The position numbers were made by a program, and so were the translations under genes. From NCBI GenBank assembly GCA_963697355.1, contig CAVONV010000004.1:372001-436000 (forward strand): a DNA stretch of 64,000 bases, read 5' to 3'. Source of the stretch: CAVONV01 sp963697355. Its GTDB lineage: Bacteria > Acidobacteriota > Vicinamibacteria > Marinacidobacterales > DATDRI01. The notes beneath the pieces are model-generated. The model saw only the letters and a list, made by a program, of their open reading frames with translations. It made no database searches and had not been told where the DNA came from. Below are positions 19,640-27,585 of this stretch, one piece after another (positions within the stretch are counted from its first letter, which is position 1; each line of letters begins with the position of its first letter).

Positions 19640-21298
19640 ATGGGATCAGGAGTCGTCAAAGGTATCAAGGCCCCCCGAGGGCGAGAGCTAACATGCAAGG
19701 GATGGCATCAGGAAGCCGCCCTGAGGATGCTCATGAACAATTTGGACAAGGAGGTAGCCGAACGTCCCGATGATCTCGTCATTTACGGGGGCAGCGGCAA
19801 GGCGGCCCGCAATTGGGAGTGCTATCACGCCATTGTTGCTTCGCTTCGGGGTCTCGAAAACGATGAAACGCTTCTTGTTCAATCTGGAAAACCAGTGGGC
19901 GTCTTCAGAACACACGAGTACTCGCCCCGTGTCCTCATCGCCAATGCGAACCTCGTCGGCAACTGGGCCAACTGGAAGGAGTTCAATCGGCTGGATGCGT
20001 TGGGTCTGATGATGTTCGGACAGATGACTGCTGGCAGCTGGATCTACATTGGCAGCCAGGGCATCATTCAAGGTACCTACGAAACGTTTGGCGCGGTAGC
20101 CCGCAGGGAGTTCAAGGGAACCCTGAAGGGGAAGATTCTTCTCACCGGAGGACTGGGAGGAATGGGTGGCGCCCAGCCTCTGGCAGCTACCATGCTTGGC
20201 GCTGCGTTTCTCGGCATAGATGTCGATCCTCAAAGAATCCAGAAAAGGCTCGAGACGGGTTATTGCCAACATATGAGTTACAACCTAGACGAAGCGCTCG
20301 AGCTCGTACAAAAGGCAGCCCGCCAAGGAGAAGCTATCTCCGTTGGATTGGTCGGCAATTGTGCGGAGGTGCTTCCCGAATTGGTCCGTCGCGGGTTTAC
20401 ACCGGATGTGCTCACAGATCAGACCAGCGCCCATGATCCGCTGAACGGCTACGTGCCTGCTTCGCTGAGTCTCGCGGATGCGGCAAGCTTGAGGCGAGAT
20501 GATCCCGATGAATATGTGCGCCGCAGCATGGATTCGATAGCAGTGCACGTTCGAGCCATGCTGGAAATGCAAAAACAAGGTGCCATCACATTTGACTACG
20601 GCAACAATATTCGAGGACACGCGCTCAAAGCGGGAGTCACCAACGCCATGGACTTTCCGGGATTCGTGCCCTCTCTTATCCGTCCACTGTTCTGCGAAGG
20701 GCGAGGCCCTTTTCGATGGGCCGCCCTCTCGGGAGATCCGGCGGACATCGCTCTCACGGATGAGCTGGTTCTGGAAATGTTCCCAGAGAATGAAACGCTC
20801 TGTCATTGGATACGATTGGCCCAAGAGCAAATCCAGTTTCAGGGGCTGCCGGCAAGAATCTGCTGGTTGGGATATGGTGAGCGAGCCGCCTTTGGATTGA
20901 GGATCAATGATCTCGTGGCTCGGGGGAAGATACAGGCCCCCGTGGTCATGGGTCGAGACCACTTAGATTGCGGGTCGGTTGCCTCGCCCTATCGGGAAAC
21001 CGAAGCGATGAAGGATGGGTCTGATGCTGTGGCCGACTGGCCTATCCTGAACGCACTTCTCAACACGGCGAGTGGTGCTTCATGGGTCTCGTTCCATCAC
21101 GGTGGGGGCGTCGGGATTGGCTACTCACTCCACGCCGGACAAGTGACGGTCGCGGATGGAACCAAGGCAATGGAGAAGAGAATCGAGCGCGTCCTCACCA
21201 ATGATCCGGGAATTGGAATAGCAAGGCATTCCGACGCCGGCTATTCGAAGGCGATCGAATTCGCTCACGACAAAGACGTCAAGCTACCCATGTACTAA
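19640..21298 (+). CDS. hutU: Urocanate hydratase
   Basis: This cytoplasmic NAD-dependent enzyme hydrates urocanate to imidazolonepropionate, step two of histidine catabolism. Family signatures include [13 protein letters not shown], the NAD-binding [18 protein letters not shown] loop, [28 protein letters not shown] and [17 protein letters not shown]. The 552 residues are standard. It is the last gene of the hut operon, 26 bases behind ftcD. The next enzyme, imidazolonepropionase (HutI), is not encoded in this window, so it must lie elsewhere. Confidence 0.97.
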   Translation: MGSGVVKGIKAPRGRELTCKGWHQEAALRMLMNNLDKEVAERPDDLVIYGGSGKAARNWECYHAIVASLRGLENDETLLVQSGKPVGVFRTHEYSPRVLIANANLVGNWANWKEFNRLDALGLMMFGQMTAGSWIYIGSQGIIQGTYETFGAVARREFKGTLKGKILLTGGLGGMGGAQPLAATMLGAAFLGIDVDPQRIQKRLETGYCQHMSYNLDEALELVQKAARQGEAISVGLVGNCAEVLPELVRRGFTPDVLTDQTSAHDPLNGYVPASLSLADAASLRRDDPDEYVRRSMDSIAVHVRAMLEMQKQGAITFDYGNNIRGHALKAGVTNAMDFPGFVPSLIRPLFCEGRGPFRWAALSGDPADIALTDELVLEMFPENETLCHWIRLAQEQIQFQGLPARICWLGYGERAAFGLRINDLVARGKIQAPVVMGRDHLDCGSVASPYRETEAMKDGSDAVADWPILNALLNTASGASWVSFHHGGGVGIGYSLHAGQVTVADGTKAMEKRIERVLTNDPGIGIARHSDAGYSKAIEFAHDKDVKLPMY

Positions 21299-21432
21299 CC
21301 CTTGTCCCGTGCCCCTGCCCGCGCCCCTGCCCGAAGCGTCACCGCGGGTTTATGGTCGTAGATCGGGGCAAATCGGGCTCGGGAGAAACCTCTCGCCGTG
21401 GTCGATAACATAATCGGTTTGTCGCTCCAGGG

Positions 21433-22776
21433 CTAAGTCGACCGGTTCCTTTTGCCGCGCGTCCAGAAGTAATACAAGGGGATACCTGCCGCGACTAAGC
21501 CCGTCCCTACAAGAGCGTCCCTCGGATCTTCAATCAGCGTGTTGGCGAGCAAGATGCCTGTGAGCAGGATGAACACCAGAGTCAAGTAGGGATACCCCAG
21601 AGCTTTGTAAGGCCGTGGAAGGTCGGGTCGTTTCTTGCGAAGGACGATGACTCCGGCGGCCGCTAACCCGTACGCGAGCCATGACGTGAAGACGACATAG
21701 GTAAAGAGTTGGTCGTAGGTTCCCGTCAAAGCGATGAGGCAAGCCCACAGGGCTTGAGCCATGATGGCGTTGACCGGTATCCGGTTCTTGTTGAGTTTCG
21801 CAAACGACGGGAAAAACCTGCCGTCGACGGCCATGGCGTAGTAGACCCGAGCGCCTGTGAATATGAAGCCGTTGACCGCGGCAAAACAAGAAATGACAAC
21901 GGCAAGAGAGACAATCGCGCCGCCGGTGGCGCCGATCACATTTTCCACGGCATCGGCCGCAACACGATCGGTCGCGGCCATTTGGTCGAGTGGAAGTGCC
22001 CTCATGAAGGCGAAGTTCAACACGACATAAATCACGATCAACAAGATGACCGAGTAAGAGAGCGATTTGGGCAGAAACTTTTGCGGCTCTCGTACTTCTC
22101 CGCCCACGAACGTGACGCTAATCCATCCGTCGTAAGCCCAAAGAGCGGCAACCATGGCAATGCCGAAGCTGGCGAAAAGAGAGCCGGAGGAGCTTTTGGG
22201 TAGCATCTGGGCGAAGCTCGAACCACCCTCTTTCCCGAACAGCAGGCACACCGCGGCGATGATGCCGACCATCACCAACTTGGCCACGGTTGTTAGGTTC
22301 TGGGTGTTGGCGCTGGTTCGAATGCTGATGCAGTTCAGGGCGGAGAGCCCAAAAGTGAGAACAATGGCACCTATTTTTATTGCGGTGTCAGAAAAAGGGA
22401 AGAAGTAGCCGAGGTACGTCATGAACACCACAGCGACAGCGGCGATAGAAGCCGTCTGAATACACGAAAAGAGCGTCCATCCGTACAGGAATCCCAGCAG
22501 GGGATGGTACGCCTTCTCGAGGTAGACGTATTCGCCACCTGCTTCCGGGTAGAGCACGCCTAGCTCCGCCAACGTAACGGCGCCGCACCAAGAAAGGAGT
22601 CCTGCAAAAACCCATACGAACGTGGACAAGAATGGTGTTTCGACACCGGCGACGATATTGGCGGGGACGACGAAAATGGCGGAGGCTAGAATGGTCCCGA
22701 TGTTGATCATCAACGCGTCGAAAAGACGCAGTTCGCGCCGAAGTCCGCGTGCGCTGGTTTCCAGTGTGTTACCCAT
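21433..22776 (-). CDS. APC-superfamily amino acid/amine permease
   Basis: The protein has 447 residues and about twelve membrane helices. The N-terminal segment has the APC signature (a GTILASAIFVVPANI stretch in helix 1), then GEYVYLEKAYHPLLGFLYGW in the helix 2-3 region, as in LAT/SLC7-type exchangers and their bacterial relatives. It should import or exchange an amino acid or related amine across the inner membrane. It lies 83 bases downstream of the MttB-family gene on the same strand, so the two may be co-transcribed. It also converges on the hut operon, but nothing shows it is a histidine transporter. Specificity cannot be read from sequence. Confidence 0.88.
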   Translation of the reverse strand: MGNTLETSARGLRRELRLFDALMINIGTILASAIFVVPANIVAGVETPFLSTFVWVFAGLLSWCGAVTLAELGVLYPEAGGEYVYLEKAYHPLLGFLYGWTLFSCIQTASIAAVAVVFMTYLGYFFPFSDTAIKIGAIVLTFGLSALNCISIRTSANTQNLTTVAKLVMVGIIAAVCLLFGKEGGSSFAQMLPKSSSGSLFASFGIAMVAALWAYDGWISVTFVGGEVREPQKFLPKSLSYSVILLIVIYVVLNFAFMRALPLDQMAATDRVAADAVENVIGATGGAIVSLAVVISCFAAVNGFIFTGARVYYAMAVDGRFFPSFAKLNKNRIPVNAIMAQALWACLIALTGTYDQLFTYVVFTSWLAYGLAAAGVIVLRKKRPDLPRPYKALGYPYLTLVFILLTGILLANTLIEDPRDALVGTGLVAAGIPLYYFWTRGKRNRST

Positions 22777-22859
22777 TGTAGTAACTCATCTCTCCGTCAT
22801 CGCGTTTGCCGAGGACTAGGAAAGTCTCGACAAGTGCTTAAAAAGACGGGTTAGCGTCG

Positions 22860-24320
22860 TTACTTGTCTCCCTCGTAGGATTGGATGATCTTCCCAATCT
22901 CCGCATCCATCTTGTCATCGAGCATCGGAGGTTGGTGAGAATCCAAAATGCTGCGGGCTTTTTCGTGCGCCGCTTGTCTGGGGTCGGGCTTGCCCTCGGC
23001 CTCCCACTCTTCCCAACTTCGGCGGTCAAAGAATCGTGGCAACCAGAGGTTTCGCATGTGTTGGAGGGTGTGACGTTCCTCCAAGTAGTGTCCGCCGGGG
23101 CCCACTTTTTCGAGAACCGGAAGGAAGGAGTCCTCGGGGACCTGAGAGGGAACCGTGAACAGGTGAGAGAGTAGGCGGAAGGTCTCCGCGTCGAGGAGCA
23201 TCTGCTCGAACGAAAAAACGCTGGCTCCGTGCAAGAGCCCGGCACCGCAGAACATTTCCGCGCCGGACAGGGCGCTCGCGAGACCGGAGATCCCGTTCTC
23301 GAGACCTGCCTGCCAATTGGTTGTCTTGGCACCGGTGGCGAACGTTCCGATACAGGCGGGGACGCCGTAGAAATGCGCGAGTTGTGCCGATGCCATTTGG
23401 TAGAACAGGTCCTCAGGGCCCCCACAAGCGGCGGCTCCCGAAAAGTGATCCATGACGGTGGCGGAACATCCATAAAATGTCGGCGTACCGGGAACGAGGC
23501 TTTCGAGCGTAACGATACCTGCCAGGATTTCAGCGTTGGCTTGGACCAACGTTCCTCCCGGCGTGGCCGGACCGGTGGCACAGGTGATCGGCATGACCAC
23601 GAAACCGCAGGGCACACCGGCTTCCCCATAAACCACGGCGGCTTCCAGGGCACCTTCTTCGTACTTCAGGGGACTTACGCTGCACTGAAAGGCGGAAATG
23701 ACGGGATGCTCTCGGAGCTGGTCCGTCCCACCAGCGACGACCCGGGCGAGGTCCACCACTCCTTGGGCGGCCTGTGCGGTGACCGCGGTCATCATTTGGA
23801 TGTGCTTGCCGGTATTGGCGAATTGAACGTGAAGCTCGTGCATCGACTCCACATGAGCGGGGACGTCACGTGCGGCGACGGATTGCCATAGAAAGCCTAT
23901 CTCCGGCAAGGCGTCCGCCAGCTTGGATATTTGTCCCAAGTCGTGCTTTGTCGATGGTCGGCGTTCTCCGGTCTCGAGATCGATGACGCTAGCGGCGCAG
24001 CCATCGCTGGTGAGATAGCCTTGCGCGCCATCCACCACGAGGTCGGCGCCGGGCGCACGCGACGACATAACGAACGATCGCGGTGCCCGGGAGAGAGCGT
24101 CTTCAACGAGTTGGGAAGGAAAATGAACCCGTTTCGTGCCGTTGTCGACTCGAGCACCGGCGTCGCCCAGCCTCATCCGGATTTGCTTCGAGTCGATTTG
24201 GATTCCAACATCGTCCAATATGTGTAGTGTCTGATGGTGGACTCGCTCCACCGCTTCGGGTGATAACAAGTCGAGTGTGTGCGAAAAAGAAAGGGAGTGA
24301 ATGGACTTGTCTTCAGACAT
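22860..24320 (-). CDS. MttB-family methyltransferase without pyrrolysine
   Basis: The protein has 486 residues and belongs to the trimethylamine methyltransferase (MttB/COG5598) superfamily throughout, with segments such as TSDGCAASVIDLETGERRPS, NTGKHIQMMTA and GPGGHYLEERHTLQHMRN. True MttB reads an in-frame UAG as pyrrolysine; this frame has no internal stop and ends in TAA, so it belongs to the non-pyrrolysine branch (the branch of glycine-betaine and related quaternary-amine demethylases). No corrinoid protein or methylcorrinoid:THF methyltransferase is adjacent, so partners must be encoded elsewhere. The neighbouring APC permease may bring in the substrate. Confidence 0.9.
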   Translation of the reverse strand: MSEDKSIHSLSFSHTLDLLSPEAVERVHHQTLHILDDVGIQIDSKQIRMRLGDAGARVDNGTKRVHFPSQLVEDALSRAPRSFVMSSRAPGADLVVDGAQGYLTSDGCAASVIDLETGERRPSTKHDLGQISKLADALPEIGFLWQSVAARDVPAHVESMHELHVQFANTGKHIQMMTAVTAQAAQGVVDLARVVAGGTDQLREHPVISAFQCSVSPLKYEEGALEAAVVYGEAGVPCGFVVMPITCATGPATPGGTLVQANAEILAGIVTLESLVPGTPTFYGCSATVMDHFSGAAACGGPEDLFYQMASAQLAHFYGVPACIGTFATGAKTTNWQAGLENGISGLASALSGAEMFCGAGLLHGASVFSFEQMLLDAETFRLLSHLFTVPSQVPEDSFLPVLEKVGPGGHYLEERHTLQHMRNLWLPRFFDRRSWEEWEAEGKPDPRQAAHEKARSILDSHQPPMLDDKMDAEIGKIIQSYEGDK

Positions 24321-24448
24321 GTTGACCCCTCTTCGATAACAATCCCGTACCTTCCTCGAGCCAAGTTCTGCGCGGCATTATAAATCTCGGCGCCCTTTTT
24401 TGAGAAAAGCACATCGAGGTCCTCTATGCTCCCGGCGATCGAAGTCGC

Positions 24449-24454
24449 TATAAT
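24449..24454 (+). promoter_or_regulatory. Consensus -10 box for the small lipoprotein gene
   Basis: A perfect TATAAT lies 24 bases ahead of the start codon at 24479, in the divergent region with the MttB-family gene. The matching -35 position holds only a weak hexamer. Confidence 0.35.
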
Positions 24455-24478
24455 GGACACGCTCGGGGAAAAGGTCAG

Positions 24479-24934
24479 ATGACACGGATATTGAGAATCT
24501 CGCTATGTCCGGCTCTACTGTTGCTACTGGCCTGCAATGGGGACGGCGATTCCACTTCGGATGGCGGTCCCATCGTACCCACCGCCGCCCGACGTGCTTC
24601 CTTCGAGATGACGGCTCGGGTCCTGGGCCCGGTGGAGCAGGACGACGCCAGCGATCTATTGATCACGATTCGCGAGACCGGCGGCGTAGAGGCCACGCTT
24701 CATTTCATACGTCTCACCTGTACGAATGGCGCCCAACAGGAGTGGGGAGCTCAGAGCTTCGTTGATGAGCTTGGTTCCAATGTGATTCGAGCTAACTCCG
24801 AGGTGCAGATTCAAAGGAGCTATCGATGTTCGAGCTCCGCTCGTCCGTCTTCGATCCGCGCAGTGCTCACCGACGTCGGCGGCATCGACCATACCATCGA
24901 AGCCGCCGCTTTCCATCCTGATTGGCCAGGCTAG
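24479..24934 (+). CDS. Small lipoprotein of unknown function
   Basis: The protein has 151 residues. The N-terminus is a lipoprotein signal peptide ending in LLLLLACNGDGD (Cys at residue 19), followed by a Gly/Asp/Ser linker and one compact domain with three cysteines after the lipobox. Short alternating strands suggest a beta-sandwich, and the ending is EAAAFHPDWPG. I do not recognise the family. The start ATG follows an AAGG ribosome site and a TATAAT box. The gene stands alone, directly ahead of the octamer repeat array and the group II intron. Confidence 0.7.
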   Translation: MTRILRISLCPALLLLLACNGDGDSTSDGGPIVPTAARRASFEMTARVLGPVEQDDASDLLITIRETGGVEATLHFIRLTCTNGAQQEWGAQSFVDELGSNVIRANSEVQIQRSYRCSSSARPSSIRAVLTDVGGIDHTIEAAAFHPDWPG

Positions 24935-24943
24935 AGGCAGGAG

Positions 24944-24967
24944 AATTCAGGAATTCAAGAACTCAAG
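24944..24967 (+). repeat. 8-bp tandem repeats, left half of interrupted array
   Basis: Three consecutive octamers AATTCAGG, AATTCAAG and AACTCAAG end exactly where the group II intron begins. Two more units continue on the other side at 27003-27018, so the intron split one array. Confidence 0.8.
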
Positions 24968-25507
24968 GGTGACCTGGCAATGGTCGCCTGTCGAGAGGGA
25001 ATCCACGGAAGACGGACAAGCCCTCCTGAGTAAGGCCCAGTCAGCCGCTCAGTAGTGTAACAACTGAAAGCGAAAGCTGGAAGGAGGACAAGCGAGAACA
25101 GCGAGGTGAAGGGTGAAGCCCTGAATCCGAGACGAAGCCCCGAGAACTTGTGAAGATTGGGAAGGTGCCGATCCTCTCTTGATGGGCGCAGGCCAAGCGG
25201 TGAGTGCGATAAAGACGAGCACGAAACCGACACCCCGGGGTCTAAGACGGCATCGAGCTGTACAACGACAGGTGAGTAACCAGGCGAGCGACGAACCAAG
25301 AGCTCTTGGGTCAACACCTACAGAACGCACCCGAGTACTTCGCCCAATGTAAAAAGAGGGCGTAGGAGGGCGACGTCGCGAGTGATGGGGGCCGGAGAGC
25401 TGCAACGGCCTAGCGAAGAAGCGGCTAATCACCGCTGAGCGAAGGCCCCCACGGTAAGTCGAACGTGAAAGGGGAAACACGGACGCTATGCAAGGAGCGA
25501 GAAACGA

Positions 25508-26833
25508 GTGTCAACAGACCTGAAGCGGATAAGCGAAAAGGCCCGCAAGGAACCGGGTTTGGTCTTCACCAGCCTGTACCATCACATCACGGATGTGGAT
25601 AACCTTCGGGCCTGCTACGACAGCCTACCCGCCAATAAGGCGACGGGGGTGGATGGCGTAACGAAGGACGAATACGGAGAAAAGCTCGAAGAGAACCTTT
25701 TGGATTTATCGGCACGGCTGAAGCGGATGGGATACCGTCCGGGACCGAGCCGGCGCAGCTATATCCCGAAGGTGGGCAGCGAAAAGGGACGACCGTTAGG
25801 CATCAGCAATTTCGAAGACAAGATTGTTGAAAAGGCGGTCAAGCGGACGCTGGAACCGATCTACGAGACCGTATTCGAAGACAGCAGCTATGGATACCGA
25901 CCAGGACGCAGCCAACACCAGTGTTTGGATGCACTTGGAAGGACGATCCAACAGAAACGGGTCAATCACGTCGTAGAGGCCGATATCCGAGGATTTTTCG
26001 GCGCGGTCAATCACGAATGGACGATCAAGTTTCTGCGTCACAGAATAGGAGACGAGCGAGTGATCCGACTCATCATTCGGATGCTGAAGAGTGGCATCAT
26101 GGAAGAGGGCCTGGTCCACGCTACGGAGGCAGGCACGCCGCAAGGCTCCATCCTGTCTCCGCTGCTGTCGAACATCTACCTGCACTATGTGCTGGACCTT
26201 TGGTTCAACCGACGAGTGCGCAGGCAGAGTCGAGGCGAAGCGTACTTGTTCCGTTACGCTGACGACTTCCTGGCCTGCTTCCAGTACACGGACGATGCAG
26301 AACGCTTTCATCAGAGGTTGGGAGACCGGCTCGAAGGCTTCGGGCTGGGACTGGCCGAAGAGAAAACGCACCGCATCGAGTTCGGGCGCTTTGCCCGGGA
26401 CAACACGTACAAGCGAGGCGAGAAACCGAAGGAGTTTACCTTTCTAGGTTTCACGCATTACTGCGGAAAGACCAAAGAAGGGTACTTCAAGGTCAAACGC
26501 CGCACCAGCCGTAAGAAGCTGGGACAGGGCTTGCGCGAGTTTACCGACTGGGCATGCAAAGCGCGTCACGTACTGCGAAAAGGAGAGATGCTCAGGCAAG
26601 CCCGAATCCGAGTGCTTGGGCACCTGAGCTACTACGCTATAACGGATAACTCGGAACGGTGCAGCTACTTTGTCTACCGCACCAAACGCATCTTGTTCAA
26701 ATGGCTCAACCGCAAGAGCCAGCGGAAGGCATACACCTGGGACCCATACGAACAGGCCCTAGCCTGGGTCGGATGGCCTACACCGAGTATCCGCATAGAC
26801 CTGAATCCATGTCGTAGAGCGGAGGCTCGCTGA
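25508..26833 (+). CDS. ltrA: Group II intron reverse transcriptase/maturase
   Basis: The protein has 441 residues and supports splicing and retrohoming of the surrounding intron. The RT domain spans about residues 30-310: KATGVDGVTKDEY, the RT-2 and RT-3 blocks with RPLGISNFEDKIVEKAVK and SYGYRPGRSQHQCL, RT-4 with EADIRGFFG, the GTPQGSILSPLLSNIYL block, and the catalytic YADD in LFRYADDFLACF. Domain X (maturase) follows to about residue 400. There is no C-terminal HNH endonuclease, so insertion probably relies on nicked or single-stranded target DNA. The start is a GTG with GGAGCGAG upstream. The frame is intact, so the element may still be mobile. Confidence 0.95.
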   Translation: MSTDLKRISEKARKEPGLVFTSLYHHITDVDNLRACYDSLPANKATGVDGVTKDEYGEKLEENLLDLSARLKRMGYRPGPSRRSYIPKVGSEKGRPLGISNFEDKIVEKAVKRTLEPIYETVFEDSSYGYRPGRSQHQCLDALGRTIQQKRVNHVVEADIRGFFGAVNHEWTIKFLRHRIGDERVIRLIIRMLKSGIMEEGLVHATEAGTPQGSILSPLLSNIYLHYVLDLWFNRRVRRQSRGEAYLFRYADDFLACFQYTDDAERFHQRLGDRLEGFGLGLAEEKTHRIEFGRFARDNTYKRGEKPKEFTFLGFTHYCGKTKEGYFKVKRRTSRKKLGQGLREFTDWACKARHVLRKGEMLRQARIRVLGHLSYYAITDNSERCSYFVYRTKRILFKWLNRKSQRKAYTWDPYEQALAWVGWPTPSIRIDLNPCRRAEAR

Positions 26834-26846
26834 ATGACGAACCGAG

Positions 26847-26879
26847 GAGCCGGATGTGGGAAAGCCGCGTGTCCGGTTC
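26847..26879 (+). ncRNA. Group II intron domain V
   Basis: A 33-base hairpin begins GAGCCGG and ends CCGGTTC, carries the AGC catalytic triad near its 5' end and a GAAA tetraloop in the centre. It starts 13 bases after the maturase stop, the usual place for the intron's catalytic core. Confidence 0.85.
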
Positions 26880-27002
26880 TGAGAGGGGCAGGAGATTCAA
26901 CTGTGATATGGTCGAGATATTGTGGCACCGCCGCGAAAGCAGGCGGCAAACAGAGAAAACAAACTTCGACCTGCAGTCACGGGAGGCTCCTGCCTACTCG
27001 AA

Positions 27003-27018
27003 AATTCAAGAATTCAGG
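27003..27018 (+). repeat. 8-bp tandem repeats, right half of interrupted array
   Basis: Two octamers, AATTCAAG and AATTCAGG, directly follow the intron's 3' end and match the unit and phase-type of the left half at 24944-24967. Confidence 0.75.
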
Positions 27019-27048
27019 AAGACGTGACACAAGGTCAAGGGCCCGGGA

Positions 27049-27076
27049 AAAAAGGACCTGTCCAAACCCGTCCCCT
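27049..27076. repeat. REP-like palindromic fragment
   Basis: A GGACCTGTCC palindrome (27054-27063) with a run of A before it and CCCCTTTTT after it. A similar ACCTGTCCCC-TTC-TTTTTT stretch is at 33332-33353. It resembles degraded repetitive extragenic palindromes; the assignment is tentative. Confidence 0.3.
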
Positions 27077-27193
27077 TTTTCGGTTAATACTGTTCCGATG
27101 TGAACCATTGTTGCAGGAGGTACGAAGTAGGAAGCAGAAAGCGTCTCGGAGGCTGCGCCGCGTTAGAAATCAAGAAAGGTCGAGGAGGGTCTC

Positions 27194-27577
27194 ATGGCGT
27201 TGGGAATCGAGATTGTTACGGGTACGTTTCTGTTGGTGTTCGGACTGTCCTTTCTGATCAACGCAGGTTTCTGGGCCGATGTGTTCAAACGCATGTCCTC
27301 TGAATCTCAGCAAGTTTTTACGGTTCTGTTGGTGCTTCTGATTTGCGGGGTGCTCATGGTGATGGGACACAACCTTTGGGTAGGCGATTGGCGCGTCATT
27401 GTCACCATCGTGGGCTGGTCGGTCCTAATAGAGAGCATTGTCATAATACTTGCGCCCCGAAGCTTGAAAACTTATGCCAACTGGTCGGAGAAAACGATGG
27501 TGGCATGGTTGCGCGTGGGCGGCTCTCTATGGGTGCTGGCGGGAGTTGTGGTGACCTACTTCACTAACGTCCATTGA
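27194..27577 (+). CDS. Small four-helix membrane protein, unknown function
   Basis: The protein has 127 residues and four predicted membrane helices (about residues 5-27, 40-58, 66-86 and 100-124) separated by short loops, with no charged residues inside the helices. No motif identifies a family. The ATG has GAGGAGGG upstream. The gene converges on the HEAT-repeat gene with only eight bases between the stops, so the two may share a terminator or overlap in transcripts. Confidence 0.75.
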   Translation: MALGIEIVTGTFLLVFGLSFLINAGFWADVFKRMSSESQQVFTVLLVLLICGVLMVMGHNLWVGDWRVIVTIVGWSVLIESIVIILAPRSLKTYANWSEKTMVAWLRVGGSLWVLAGVVVTYFTNVH

Positions 27578-27585
27578 GAGGTCGC

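Larger units (their letters stand above)
24968..27000 (+). mobile_element. Group II intron with internal reverse transcriptase
   Basis: This is a retroelement of about 2.03 kb: a structured RNA of about 540 bases, the maturase gene, then domains V and VI. The last seven exon bases ACTCAAG (24961-24967, candidate IBS1) can pair with CTTGGGT at 25305-25311 (candidate EBS1) with six Watson-Crick pairs and one G-U. Domain V is at 26847-26879. The domain VI stem is GGCAGGAG (26887-26894) with CTCCTGCC (26987-26994), separated by about 92 bases, an unusually large loop. The 5' boundary starts GGTGACC rather than the classical GTGYG, so both ends are good only to a few bases. It sits in an intergenic octamer array and interrupts no gene. 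Confidence 0.85.

Noticed and set aside
22860..24320. A pyrrolysine-containing MttB
   Set aside because: The frame has no internal TAG and ends in TAA, and no pyl genes are present.
25049..25480. Open frame on the minus strand across the intron 5' region
   Set aside because: This stretch is structured intron RNA; the reading frame is incidental.
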